A stretch of 64,000 nucleotides of DNA from Melieria omissa (taxonomy: Eukaryota; Arthropoda; Insecta; Diptera; Ulidiidae), in NCBI GenBank assembly GCA_963971225.1, contig OZ020269.1, positions 6,200,001 through 6,264,000 of the forward strand, read 5' to 3'. Position numbers and translations under genes: made by a program. The notes beneath the pieces were generated by a model, which was not told the origin of the DNA, made no database searches, and saw nothing but the letters and a program-made list of their open reading frames with translations. Within the stretch, counting starts at the first letter, position 1, and each line of letters opens with the position of its first letter. Positions 16,318 through 31,300 of this stretch are shown one piece after another.

Positions 16318-19300
16318 ATGAATGAAGGTGAGTCAGCAGGAGGGGGGCATCCAAGGTCCGGCCCGGCCCCTCCTGCTGTTTCAGACCACAGATCAAATTT
16401 ATCAACTACAACAGCAGCAGTTTCAACAAACGCAACATCAGTGGCAGCATTAGCTGCGAACTCCTCCGGCAATAGTGCGCAACAGTCGACACCTTCTGCG
16501 CCCACAACAGTGTCAGCGAACGTTTCCAGCCCAGGAGTGCCATCAGTAACAGTGGCCGGCGCGACTTTACCACGCAGCTTTCAACAGGCATTCACACAGC
16601 TACAACAACAGCAGAAACAAGTGTCAACGACGGCAGACGCGGCGGGTCATCAAAGCCGACAACAGCAGCAAACTCATATGCCTCATACGCCAACGCGTGC
16701 ATCACCGATTATATCAACAGCAACGCCAGCTCCCGTAGCGACCGATTTTTTACCACACTACCAAAGTCCGGCTCAGGCAAATTCATCTCACGCGTCGTCC
16801 TCACTCATAACTAGCTCAGTCAGTGGCCTCGTTTCGACTGACAGCATTGCTGCAGTTGCAGCATCAGGCGCTACGGAGTCGCCACCGCTTCCCAAGCGCC
16901 AAAAGTTCACCACTGTTCCGGAGAGTGGTGTTGGCAACAGCAGCAGCAGTAGTGTGGTCGGTTCCTTGCTACCGGCGAGCGGAAGTGCGCCGGACAAAAC
17001 GACTACGACGGTGTCCGCTCCACAGGACGTAATTGCGCTCAAGAAGCGCATACTGGAACAAAAATATCTACGTTTACGAAGTCTTAAAGAAAGGTGAGTG
17101 CGCATTTAGGCTGTGCTTGTCTTTGATTTGACTAATTCGATTTGGCGCATTTCGTTTCATTGCCGCAGACACACTGAAAATGTCGCCGAATTATTTTATT
17201 TGCAAAGTGGTGGCAACATGATGGATTACCCTACGTGGCGTAAAAAACCATCAACCCCACAGTTCATCACCTTCAGCAATGCATACCGTCTAGATCAGTT
17301 GGTCAGCGAAGACAGAGCAGCTGCCGCAGCACAGCAGCAACAAAAAACTTCAACCGAAAATATTGCTACTATAATTGGCGTTTCTAGCAGTAATATTCAG
17401 CAACAGCAACAATCACAAAAGCAAACACAAGAAAACCCAAGCGCAATCACAAGTAAAACGGTTAGTTGCCGGCACAACGCAGTCGCAAAAGCCATAGTTT
17501 GTAAATGATGATAAAATGTCACTGAACAGGTAGACATTCTCTATCTTTGAGAAAGTTCACCTTCAACAGGATGGTCGCTTTTGCGAGGCATTTGCCTGAT
17601 TCCCATTCACTACACTATGCGTATTTGCATATTTTGACGCTGTTTTAACAAGTCGTTTTTGTTTGTTGCCACCCACAGAACACACAATCTCAAATATTAC
17701 CAGCGGGAAACAGCGGCAGTAGCTTGCCGTCATCGCAAAGCCACGTCAACTCACCTGCAACGGCAACGACATCAGCTGCTGCCAGCAGTAGCGGAAATCT
17801 ACCCACCACCGATGCCAGTGGCAACGTGCTGCCGCAAGGTGCTGAAATCAAAATACCCGCTGTGGGCGCCACACCGGTGGCGGTATCAACAAAACTCCCA
17901 GCCGCCGTGGTACAGCTGACCCAACAGGGTATGTACACTGTATTGATTCACATATGCGCACCTAGCCAGTTTCACTCGCCATTACGTTGAAGTTGACGGT
18001 TTATGTTTTCCCTTAATGTTCTTTATAATGAATCAATTCGCAAGTGCAAATCGTACTACTTTCTAATGAACCAAATTGCAACACCCCACCCCGCTGTCCC
18101 CAACATACCCAAGCACAGTGCTTTTATGGAGAAAGTACTTTAGTCTATATTTTGCATTGATATATAATTTTAATTCTTAATTTTGTGTACTTGGCAATAT
18201 TGGCAACAGTGTATTTCAGACGGCTAAATTCCTGCTCGCTCTAGCAAAGGGTGACTCCATTGTCTTTTTGTTTTCAGTTTTGAGTTGAATTCGATTTGTT
18301 TCGTTTCGTTCTATCACATCTCTCTATGTATCATCTCAAACGTTGTATCATTATTTAGGTCACATACCCGGTAGACCTTTAGGAGGTCGGCACGGGATGG
18401 TGTTTGGTCAAATTCCCGCTCCACCTGCAGTAGGAAATTCTTCTGTACCTTTGGTGCCAGGTGCTTATCGTTTTCAGTACAATTCAGCAACTCTTACAAT
18501 TATGGACATACATATTAGTATCTTGAATAGACCGATTGTATTTAATAATAGTGTTTGGTTCTTGCATTTAAATAGTTACATGTGATTTTAATATACGAAT
18601 TGATATGATGAAATTTTTCCGTTCTTGTATCAAACTAATTTTCTTTGCGCTTCTTGTAACTGTAACTATTCCGTAACGAATTGGTTTCGAAATTGTTTTT
18701 TTTTTTTGCATATGCAATATATTTTTCGTTTTGCTGTAATTGTTAATGTTGTATGCTGGACAAATTATATTTTCGAGCTAAATGGAATAAACACACAGTT
18801 AACCGAGAGGCACACGCACACTGGGCTCTGCAAAGAATGAACAATCAAAGAACAAAGCCCACCCAATCAGCTACACAAACATTTAGTAAATAAATGTGGA
18901 TTCATTAATAAACATGTTTGATAGGGTCAAGAATTTGATTGGTTAGGGAGAAATGCTGTTTTATGTAGAGGGTAAATTACTTTAGGCCTTTTTGACTATT
19001 TTCAACTTTAACTTCACTTGGTTCAATTGAACTCAACTATCCGATTTTTTTTATTTGATAATTTCTATAACTTCCGACAGATTTTTTTAATTGCTTTACT
19101 GCTTTGCAGTTTTCTATAAAACGTCATTACATATACAACTAGAAGTATCTTCCACTACGGGACGCAAACTCACTGCGGCGAATGGCTTCCTTCTCCTCAA
19201 AAAGCGTCGAAAATCTTGACCAGTTTTTTTTTCTCATTTTTATAATCTTGTTCGTCAGTTTTCTTCAACATTCTTCTTTCAACTACAATGTTCGTCTAAT

Positions 19301-22300
19301 GTTCATGGTTTAAAAGAACGTGATAGATGTATTTTTCCAGCCCTTGTGAAATGAACCATTTTTCATAATTTTAGTTTATAATTAGGCAGACATTGATCAT
19401 TGAGACATTGAAGTCTACTAGCGAAAAGGGTCCATAGTAACTGTAAACCAATTTTAGACCTATTTGTCAATCAAGTTAATAGACATTTAAACTGCTAGCA
19501 TACAGAGAATTTTCGAATGAGCAAAGTAAACATAGTTGCACCTTTCCAAATCTTGCAAATGGAATAATCAATACATTTGTGGATTTTTCAAAAACTGGTG
19601 CTAGAAAAAATAAAAATGTGATATTGCCAATTGATTGCTTACAACCCAGAAGCCTAATCATTCTAGATTATCACATACAAAGCTAAATGTTCACATTTAA
19701 AAATGAATCAAATATAGTTAGATTAAAAACACAGGCAACCCCAACGTCCTTATCCGCTTTTACGTGTAAACATGGATGCATCTTTCCAAATCTTGCAAAT
19801 GGAATAATCAATACATTTGTGGATTTTTCCAAAACTGGTGCTAGAAAAAATAAAAATGTGATATTGCCCATTGATTGCTTACAACCCAGAAGCCTAATCA
19901 GTCTAGATTATCACATACAAAGCTAAATGTTCACATTTAAAAATGAATCAAATATAGTTAGATTAAAAACACAGGCAACCCCAACGTCCTTATCCGCTTT
20001 TACGTGTTATTTGTAGATTTATAGTATGGTTTTCCGATTGGTTTATAATTTAAATAGCCCGAATGCATAGCATTTTTGTATTTTAGTTAAATTAATTTTG
20101 AATTTTTGAATATTTCCTCGAGCAGTGTGAAATTTGCGCATGCTTCATTGTGTATTCTATCTGGAGTTGAGCTATGCGATTAGTTGATCATACAAATTAA
20201 ATTTCGAGCTATTCATTAGTCGACCATACGTGTATGTGCGTGGGAACTGATTAATTGTTTCATTTATCAGTTAATCAATACTTTGTTTAATTAAATCGGT
20301 TAATCAGCAGCGTACAATTTTTGTGAATAGTTTGAGCGAAACCCGAATTCGAATTCGTATTTTCATCAATTAATCGTATGCGATTCTCTTTTCTCAATAT
20401 ACTATATAGTCATAGCCCATTTGATGCTCGTCTGATGAAAATAATGATTTTTCTTGTTTTTATCAAAAAGGGGGTACGCCTCTTGTTCCTTGTCCAGTAG
20501 CTACCGGTGCAGCCACAGCCCTGAGACGCAATGGCAATGGTACTGCCTCGACCACCAGCGTTCAAAGTCCGGGCAGTGCAACACTGGCGACGCCACCCCC
20601 TCTGTATTCACCGTCACCCAGTGCACTGCTGGTGCCTGCGTCCTCCCTAAATGGCACAACGGCGAATGGCGGTGGCTTGGGGACGCCGGTTGGCACTTCG
20701 ACTAGCGTGCAGGAGTTCTCCTTCAAGGCGAAACAGGAGGTGTACGTGATGCAACGCGTATCTGAATTACAACGAGAGGGATTATGGACTGAGAAGCGGT
20801 TGCCAAAATTGCAGGAGCCCAGCCGTCCGAAGGCGCATTGGGACTATCTGCTGGAAGAGATGGTTTGGCTGGCCGCTGATTTTGCGCAGGAGCGCAAGTG
20901 GAAGAAGAATGCCGCGAAGAAATGCGCCAAAATGGTGCAGAAGTACTTCCAAGACAAGGCGAATGCGGCGCAGAAAGCAGAAAAGGCACAGGAGGCGCAT
21001 CTGAAGCGTATAGCCGCTTTCATTTCAAAAGAAGTGAAGATGTTCTGGTCGAACGTCGAAAAGTTGGTCGAGTACAAACACCACACTAAGCTTGAAGAAA
21101 AGCGCAAGAAGGCGCTGGATCAACATTTGAGCTTTATTGTTGACCAGACGGAGAAATTTTCACAGCAATTGGCAGAGGGTATGAACAAAAGTATATTGGA
21201 TGCGGCTGGAGCGAGTGCTGCACCAAGCATTAACTCCAGTAGGATATCTTCGCCTAAACGCGAGGCTGCCAATGGTTCAGATGGTGAGTAATGTCATGAA
21301 ATAATAATGGAAAAAAATTACACGGTTGTGTTTTAGATGATTTTCGACCAGAATCGGGCTCCGAAGATGACGAAGAAACTATAGCCAAAGCTGAAGAGGA
21401 GGCAGCTGACGTGAAGGAAGAAGTGGCAGCATTGGAAAAAGAATCTCAAATGGACTTGGATGATTTTTTAAAGGATTTACCAAAAGGATATTTGGAGAAT
21501 CGAGATAAAATTGTTTTAAAAGAAGAAGCGGATTCAAACAATGCCGAGACTGCTGATGACGACACCGACGATGCAGAATTCGAAGTGAATGAAGCGAGTG
21601 AAGATGATGAAAATACCATCAGCAAACAGGAAGAAGAGGAAATGGACGTGGATCACCAGAGGGAAATTGATGAATTAGAAGTGAGTTTTTGATAATTGTG
21701 AAGCTATGTTATAAAATAAATTTATAAATATGTGCTTAGGCTGACAACGATCTGACCGTTGAACAACTGTTAGAAAAATACAAGTCTGGCAACAAAAGTG
21801 ATGCCGCGATCTCTTCTAAAAAGCAAACAAAAATGGATGTGGATTCTGATGATGACGAAGGCGACGATGATCAAAACGAGGAGGACGAGGCAATGGAATC
21901 TGATAATAGTTCAAGCGCTGATGATAGCAATGAGGTCGAGACTTCTTCGGAGGAAAGCGATGAGAACGATCAGGGTGACGGATTGAAAAGCCTTTTAGAA
22001 GATGTAAGTTACATCTTCAAAACTATTTACAACATCAAATATATGATTTGTTCTTAGAGTGAAGCTAATAGCAAAGACGACATGATCAAAGATGCAGCTG
22101 CGCTGGCTGAAAGTATACAGCCCAAAGGCAATACTCTGTCATCCACCAACGTCGTTACACCGGTGCCCTTCCTGCTTAAGCACTCGTTGCGAGAGTACCA
22201 ACATATTGGCCTCGATTGGCTTGTGACGATGAACGAGCGAAAGCTGAACGGCATTCTTGCCGATGAAATGGGCTTAGGCAAAACCATTCAAACAATAGCT

Positions 22301-25300
22301 CTGCTTGCCCACTTGGCCTGCGTCAAGGGCAACTGGGGTCCTCACTTAATAGTGGTGCCGTCGTCTGTAATGCTAAATTGGGAGATGGAATTCAAGAAAT
22401 GGTGTCCTGCTTTTAAGATTCTCACGTACTATGGCACACAAAAGGAACGTAAATTAAAACGCGTAGGGTGGACAAAGCCGAATGCGTTCCATGTGTGTAT
22501 TACCTCCTATAAGCTGGTGGTACAGGATCAACAAAGCTTTCGTCGAAAGAAATGGAAATACCTGATTTTAGACGAAGCACAAAACATTAAAAACTTCAAA
22601 TCACAACGATGGCAGCTGCTATTAAATTTCTCCACTGAAAGGTAAGTGATAATGTTCTGTTTCTTTGTCAAGCATCGTAATCAGTGTTCATTCGAGCTAA
22701 AACCAAGAATGAACACTACGCTTGGGTGCTTAAATTAAACGCTTCAAATAATGTTTTTTGTTCGAGCTAAAGCATGCATGTACTGGCTTGTGGCATTGTT
22801 CGTTGACACTTAAGCTTAAGCAGTTGTTGATTGTATTTTATTTTGAGTGCTGCCCAATAATGGGCTAGTTTTCATAGTAGCTCAAAAATGATTAATGTGG
22901 TTGTATTTGGTAGGCGTCTTCTTCTCACCGGCACACCCTTGCAGAACGACCTAATGGAACTCTGGTCGTTAATGCATTTTCTGATGCCGTACGTGTTTTC
23001 TTCGCATCGTGAGTTCAAAGAGTGGTTTTCAAATCCCATGACTGGAATGATCGAAGGAAATATGGAGTACAACGAGTCGCTGATTAGTCGATTACATAAG
23101 GTGTGCTTATTTTTTTTTTATTTCTTTTCCAAATAAGAAAATAATAAATATTTTGTAACCTTTCAGGTCATACGTCCATTTCTATTGCGCCGTCTTAAAA
23201 AAGAGGTAGAAAAACAAATGCCGAAGAAATACGAGCACGTAGTTATGTGTCGGCTATCAAATCGTCAGCGATATTTGTATGACGACTTCATGAGCCGTGC
23301 AAAGTGAGTTTGTATAAAAGTAGTTTTATTCTGCTATATAAAATTTATAGATTTAAATAAAATTCAAATGATTCATTACTTCTCGTGTTGCAGAACGAGA
23401 GAAACCCTGCAGACAGGTAATCTGTTGAGCGTGATCAATGTGCTGATGCAGTTGCGGAAGGTCTGCAATCATCCGAATATGTTTGAAGTGAGGCCCACGA
23501 TAGCACCGTTTCAAATGGAAGGCATAACGTATCACACACCTCGACTCATTTGCGATCTTCTAGAGCATGATCCGTTTTCGGTATGTGTAAATGCTGTTTT
23601 AAGAATAGAGTGTTTCTAAGCCTAAAATGATGATAAAAAGTCACTGATGTTTTGACTCAATCTATTATTGAGCGAGTCTGAAACTATAAGGATGTTCGCT
23701 TTTGCGAGGCATTTGTCTGATTATTGAACTAATTAGAAAGTGCTCTAAAGTTCACTCCGAGTCCCAACTGATTTAATGTAATTATTTTCAGCAAATTGAT
23801 TTGCAGTCACTGAGTTTGTTGCTGATTCAACTGGAACTTACGCTTACAGCCTACGTATCGCACAAGTCGCGTGTACTAGCGCCAGCGCGAAAGCTGATTG
23901 AAGAGGTCGATAGTCTGCCCGAACCACCGCCGACGTGTCCTACCGGCAAATACAAGTTTTACATACGCGTTCGTGATCAGCAGGTTCAGCAGGACCTGAG
24001 CAAGCATGGCTCCGCGGCAGTGCGCGTTGGCGCAAGTCCGGCAATGAAGACTGAGGGTGGCAAATTGGTACCCATTCATGATGCCAATGTTCTAAGTAGT
24101 CGTGTAGGCAAGCGTGTTAACTGTATAATTAATCCTATGCACGCTCCGAAAATAATGCTGACTGGCAACGTGGCCACTTCGGTACAGAGCAGCAGCACTA
24201 CGAAACTTTCGACAAGCAGCTTAGTTGGTGGTGTGTCACTAACACGTTTGCAAGTGTCTCAGCATACCAGCGCGAATGCGCCACCAGCCGCAAAGATAGC
24301 TAAACTGATGCAAAGCAGCGGGAAGCCCTATTTTTTGGTAACTTCAACGGCTTCAAGTGGTGTGAACAGTGACGTTTTGTCTGGAGCCAGCGGCTCCAGC
24401 GGCCGCTTTACACTCGTCTGCAAAAGTACTAACACTGCTGGTGCTGGCACAGCCATAGCCTCAGCGTCTGGAGTTAGGACTGACCGAACAAGGGCTGGAA
24501 ACTCCGCGTTGGTTTCCTCGTTGGCGAAGCGTGTGAAAACAACAACGGAAGGTGGTGCGAGCATTACAGCAATGGCGGTGGATGACGACGATAATGCGAA
24601 AAAGGAGTCCGCACCTTCAGAGACCTCTGAGCTGAGCTCGATCTACAACATGAGCCAGATTCTAGAGAAACGCAAAGAGCGTCGACTCGCTCGACTGAAA
24701 TTAATGTCTGCCGCCAACAAACGGCGAACTGAAGCCGTCCCCATTTACGGTGCGGATTGTAGAGGGTCGTTGGAGAAGTGTGTGGGACCTAGCCAAACGT
24801 TGGATTATTCCAGCTGGCAAACGCGCAGCCACACCAACTGTCACACTGCCATGATGCGTCGGGACAATTGGACGCTGTGCAAAATACTCAAGTCCTACGA
24901 GAAGCGAATCGAAGAACTGCGGCAAATGTTTGCCAACTATGTCATTTATGTGCCGTCAGCATGTGCGCCTCGAATTCGTTTCTACGTGCGGCATTTGGCG
25001 TCCACACGACTGCAGCGCGAGCGTGAAATTCAAGCCACAATCACTCGGGATATATCGCCTAAATTGGCTATGTTGCACCCTGTTATATCGGCCATGACCA
25101 CACAATTTCCAGACCCCCGTTTGATACAGTACGACTGTGGTAAACTGCAGACCCTAGATCGACTACTGCGGCAGCTGAAGTCGGAGCAACATCGCGTGCT
25201 AATTTTTACGCAAATGACGAAGATGCTGGACGTGCTTGAGGCGTTCCTCAACTATCACGGCCACATATACTTGCGGCTGGATGGCTCAACGCGAGTAGAG

Positions 25301-28300
25301 CAGCGTCAGGTGCTGATGGAGCGTTTCAATGGCGATAAGCGTATTTTCTGTTTCATACTGTCGACACGTTCAGGTGGCGTTGGTATTAATCTGACTGGAG
25401 CAGACACTGTGATATTCTACGATTCCGACTGGAATCCCACTATGGATGCGCAAGCCCAGGATCGCTGTCATCGCATTGGACAAACGCGCGACGTGCACAT
25501 CTATCGGCTAGTCTCTGAGAAAACCATCGAGGTGAACATTCTGAAGAAAGCCAATCAGAAACGTATGCTCAGCGACATGGCCATCGAAGGTGGCAACTTC
25601 ACAACAACATACTTCAAAAGTTCCACAATCAAAGATCTCTTTAACATGGAGCAGCCCGAGCAGGATAACGATTCGACTGTTATCAGTGTTAGCAACAAAA
25701 TGGAAAAAGCCTCGACTTCAACAGCGGTGCCAATCGTCAGTGAAGGTGGTTGTGAGGTCGAATCGGAAAAGCAGTCTCTGCGCGTCTTCGAAAGTGCACT
25801 AGCGGCAGCCGAAGACGAGCAAGATGTTCAGGCAACGAAGATTGCTAAAGCTGAAGCTGCAGCTGATTTGGCGGAATTCGATGAGACAATCCCCATTGAT
25901 GAGGCGACAATGGAAGGTAACGCAGCGACGGCGGAGATGAGTAAAGCTGATTTGGAAATGCAAAATTTGGTTAAACAGGTAAATATTTCGAATACTTTAA
26001 TTTGAATCAATTTATAAAACGATATTTGTTGCGCTCGATAAGTTTTCAAAATGTTGGGGTTTGTTAGTCGATTGAAGTAATATTTCGGAAAATAAAAAAA
26101 TACATAGTGGCATTAGACATTCAAAGTCGAATTATGTTTTGGTATATTTGGACCGGAATGTTTAGTGCTCAAATAAACCAATTATTGGGAGACGCTCAGA
26201 CATAGTTAAAGCGATCGCGCACGCTTGATTATATCACTCAACGTCTTACAAACAAACAAAAAACTTTCTACTCATTTTAATTTTCTTCATTCTGCGCTGC
26301 TTAACTATTTCCATTTCAGTAGTCGAAACATTAGCCATTGAGCTTGGCAAACAATTTTAATATTCTCTAGACATGGCAAAAAATTAATGAATTTCTAATC
26401 TACGTAGCTTTCTCCAATCGAACGATATGCAATGCGTTTCGTGGAAGAGACCGGTGCTGCTTGGACCGCTGAGCAGCTGCGTGCCGCCGAAGAGGAAATT
26501 GAGGCTCAGAAACGTGAATGGGAAGCAAACCGTCTAGCTGCTCTGCAGAAGGAGGAAGAAATGCTGAAACAGGAAGCCGAAGCCGACGAGATGCTCACGT
26601 ACTCGCGCAAGGATGCAAGCAATCAGGTTAATAAAAATCAAGAAATTATGAATAGAACAAAGAATTCGATTAAGTCTAAGAAGGTACTTAAGCAGCGACC
26701 AGTTAACGCTAACACTAAGAGGGTTGGTGAGAGCAGGGTAAATTTCAATAACCGCTTGCCCGGCAAAAGAATTCCAGTGAGAAGTCGTCTAGCAAACAAA
26801 AACTTACGCAGCAGGGCCGTCGAGAGTGTTAGTCGTACTAATAATAGCAACAGTAGCAATCGCAATGGCGTAGTGTCGAAGGGGGCGGCTATTAAGAGTG
26901 GCAGCAGTAACAAGAGTGCAAAGGAAACGCCCTCATCAGCTGTCGCGTTGACGGCGTCGTCCACAAAACCCATTAGAAAGACAACACGTACATCAATGGC
27001 AGCAGCAGCTGCAGTCGCCGGAGCAGAAGCAGAGAAGGAGGCAGTCGATACCAGAGGAACTGTGAAGGTGGCGCCATCCAAGCCGGCTTCAAGATCAAAG
27101 GCGGATGGAAATGGCACGGGCGTAAGAAATCAGAGTCTGTTGTCGTTTGCTAATAAACGCATGCAAAAGCGAAGGCAGTTGATAGCCAATGCAGTACAGT
27201 CGAGAAAGCGCAAGCTGAGTAATTGTGCTGTTGGCAAGGAGGTGGCACCTCCGCCGGTAAAACGGAAAGTAGTGGTTGTCAAACCTGCCTGTAGCAGGCG
27301 GCTTAGGAATAGCCCTAAGAAACAGGAAACAACTAAAGTGGAGTCGGCAAACTCGGACAGTAGTGAGAAGTCAGAGAACAATGGTAATAGCACCGATGAT
27401 GAGATTGAAGATGGAGATGAAGAGGAAGACGAGGATTTAGATGTCATGGAAGCCAGCGATGAGCAAGGTGAGTCCGAAAGCAGTAAGTATAGCAGTGCAG
27501 CCAGTCACTGCAGCAACGATAGCGATGAGCACGCTGAAGCACAGAGCGATTCTGAGCCACCACTAACAGACAACGAGGAAGTCGGTGGTGAGTGCCTGTC
27601 AATGCTGCAAGGCAAGACGAAAACACCGCATAAAACGGGCAAGTCCATGCTCGGCATGTGCGATGAAAGCGAAGACGAGGAAGAAGAAAATTATAACGAT
27701 CAGACTAGTTATGCAACTGGGCAGGACAACGATAATGATTTGGAGGACGAACCGACCAATTCGAACAGCATGGATGTGTGGAATGCTCATGCCCAGGTGC
27801 AAGACACGGCGACCAATTCCACCTACTACAACGTCTCTGAGGAGACTGACTCCGACGACAACGAAACGCTGGCGCAATTGAATTCGACCTTAAAGAAGAA
27901 TACCAGCGTCTCAGTGTCGATAACACCTGCAAGACGTTCCGTCACGCCGGCCAACGCCCCGCCTGTGGCAGTTACTTCGGTAATAGCGCCGCAGCGCAAT
28001 CACGTAGATGTCAACAGTCCGCGAACGCGCTCACGGGGCTCTGTGAAAATAAATCTGTGGACTCTGGACGTGAGTCCGGTGTTACCCAGCATCCGGTCGC
28101 ATGCCGTGCGGTATATGAAAAAGGAATCTGTCGCGCCGAAGCGCACGAAGGCGCCGGACAAAGACAGCAACGCGTCACAGCACATCGAAAGCGGTGGCAA
28201 GGTTAGGCCGACCTCCGAAAATGCGGCATCAGATAGCGACAACGAGAACAGCGACACAAATACGTCCAACAGCAACGCAAAGTCGGCGAATTCTCTGCTC

Positions 28301-31300
28301 GATAAATCGGTAAACAGCACGCAAAGATCTAAGAAAGCGAAAGCACGGCGCCTCGGGTCCATTCATAAGGCCGGTGCTGCAACATCATCGGCTAATACTT
28401 TGCACAAGTGGCTGCTTAAAACGCCGCGAATGGTGATGTGCGAACAGAGTAAAAACGAAAACGACACTGAACTGTCGAACAGTAGCGCGGACGTTGATCC
28501 GCTCGGTAGTCCCCCACCAGCACTGGAGTCTGCGGAACAACGAGTGACACAGACCAAGTCTTATGTGTCGGTAAACGGGCCGACGTGATCGCAACGGTAC
28601 TGAAGGGTTCGAGTACCATTTGTGGCGACTCACATCTTACAAAAATAACAGTATTAGCCAAACTTGCTGTGCATTGTTGTACGTTGTACTGGTCTTTTTA
28701 CTGAGCCATTTGTCTGTCGAACAGTGCCAATGAACACATACACACAATGTGTGTGTGTGTCTGCTTTGACGCACTGACTTTGCCACTCTTAGAGGCGCCT
28801 GCAGCCACCCGCCCCATTGAACGGCAACATTCAGATAACTCACTGTTTCGGACATTAGGATAATGTGTGTTAATATATAGATAACTAGTACTGTAAATAT
28901 TAACAATATTACTATCATAGATTATGTACAACTAGGTAGGTAGGTAGACAGGGGGTTTTCCCTTCGTAAAGAACCCCAAAATAAATAATACATGTGTAGT
29001 AATAATAATACATTTAATAGTAACAATAAACTAGGACTCACTATCACTAGCAATTTAAATGAAAAGCAGAAACAAATGCACCCATTAGATGGCTAGTGCA
29101 GCTTCATTTAGTTTCGGTTGTTGCGATAAACTAAATTTACTAAATGTTGGCATATGCAACGAGTTGTGGGTGTTGCTCGAAAGAGACTCAACTAGGCCTG
29201 AGAGTGCGCTCTCCACAAGTCTACGAGCCTGGCTGCCAGTGAGCTGGCCAGTTCGCAAATAATTCTCGCATGTTGAAAGCTTGATAGGTGTCCTTTGCGT
29301 TGTACTCCGATTAGTTTCGGTGTGTCAGGCAGGCAGCAATACCAAACCGTGTGTTCGGCAAGCTGTTTCTCATTTTATTAGTTTCTAGCATGTACGAATA
29401 TGTATTCCTAACGAAGTTGTTACTTTTAAGTTATACCGGGACGTAATATTTACTGTTCTACATTATTTACTGCTACTGCATAAACTTTAATATAAAACAA
29501 TACTCGTGTGTACGAGAATCACTGATTAGGATGGGAAGTAAAAAATATATAAGTAATACCTACTTTTATTATATAAACAATAGAATGGATTGATTTGGAA
29601 GTGGACGGAAGCGAGAAGAAAAAAATAAAATTAATTTATATGCTTTTAAAAGTACCCAGTAACCGAAAGTGTTGTGGTTTTATTAAAATTTAATTTTTCT
29701 TTTTGAATGCTGATTTTCTGCAACATTTGTTGAAAGTTTAAGGAGACAAATATAAGAAATAATAATCTTTGGCCCTGATTGCAAAATCGTTTGGAAATAA
29801 TTCTGCATAAAGTTTACCTTTTTTGTTAATACATTTTCGTAAAGACCGAAAGAGAAAAGACCGAAAAAAACAACGAAAAATTTAAGCGAAAAAATAACAA
29901 CGAAAAAGGAAGATAAGAAAAGGAAATATCGTGTTAATATTATTTTCTACTTGCGAATCAAGAATCTGTTTTGGTGTCTGTTCAAAGTCAACCATTCCAC
30001 AGAGCTTTTGGCACGCCAATCTGTGCGTCTGCGTGGCATTAATACACGGCAACAATCACACTGCGGGCAACTTTAAACGTTTTGTTGTTGGATTTGGCAA
30101 GTGGCAAAACTGTAGCACCAATACACAGTAGTAGCTCGACATTAAAATTTGAATGAAATGAAATGAAACGCTTTCAGACTGGGCACCAAAACAGTTGCGC
30201 CAATCGCCACGTCGCGTTGCACTGCATCCAGTTGGCAGTTGAGAGAGTTTCCGTGTTTCTGCTTAGCGTCTTGCCATTTCCAAACGGCCACAGATTTTTG
30301 TTTACTTGTTTTCTTAACTTTTCGCAAATGCGTATGAAAATTTTGCGAAAAAGAAAATAAAATTTCAATAATTGCACGCACGCAACTGTTGCGGCTAAAC
30401 ACAGTTTGTCGCTACTGCTGCTGCTGTCACTCGAGCGAATTACGATTTGTTATCATTTAGCTTTAAATAAAGTACCGTTAAGTTTATCCTGCTCCTCAAC
30501 ACCACCAAAACAGACAACAGGAAAATAATATTCACCGATGATTTTTCTTTTCTTTCGTTTCCACCCTAAATCCCCAACTCGAATAATGTCGTCGTCGTGT
30601 CGGCGTAATTCTTATTGAATTGATCGTTTCAAAATTGCACAATCGCCTTTCCCCCGTCGAATGGGTCGTCTCCACGTTATTGCAATCGCTGTGCTGATAC
30701 AGATTTGGATATCGGACAATACAATGGAAAAGATGCCGGTAAGCTTGCACTATTTTCATTTTTATTTATCTATTATTAAACTTGAGCGACATTTGAGATG
30801 ATTCGGATTAGGTTTGTTAGGTGTCAGCTTTAACGCCCAATGGGTTCGCCTTTTTACATTCTACAAAATAGCTATGACTTTGTGGTGGATTTTATTACTT
30901 TCAGCTGTTGAAATATTGAAAAAATGATGCGTAATGTGTTCGTGGCTACCGATTTAGTTCTCAGTAAATTTGATGCAGCGCATTGCATTCAACCTACTTG
31001 GCATTATTAAAACTTGCTGAATTTTCATTTTAATCTGAGTAGTATGTCTCAAAAAGAAAGTCACTCTTGTGTGCTTCACTGAAGCCGACTCAAATAACAA
31101 AAACAGTTCACAATCCTACACCTTCGATCTGTAAAACTCCTGCATCAATTTTTGGGTTGTACATTCCGCTTATAACACTGCATGAATATTGGACTGTTGT
31201 GCGGTGTTAACTAAAAATTTTATTGTTTCACCTACTCTAGATGTGGTGCCCACCCACTCCACCCCAAAACGACAATGACATCTATATAGACTACTCCTTG

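Noticed and set aside
25979..26407. dom intron 11 as a possible snoRNA host
   Set aside because: Some hairpins and ANANNA-like words are present, but no pair of C/D boxes and no ordered H/ACA layout with a terminal ACA could be made.
30739..31240. C-box-like TGATG words in a DomA intron
   Set aside because: No D box at suitable distance and no complementarity to rRNA that I recognise.
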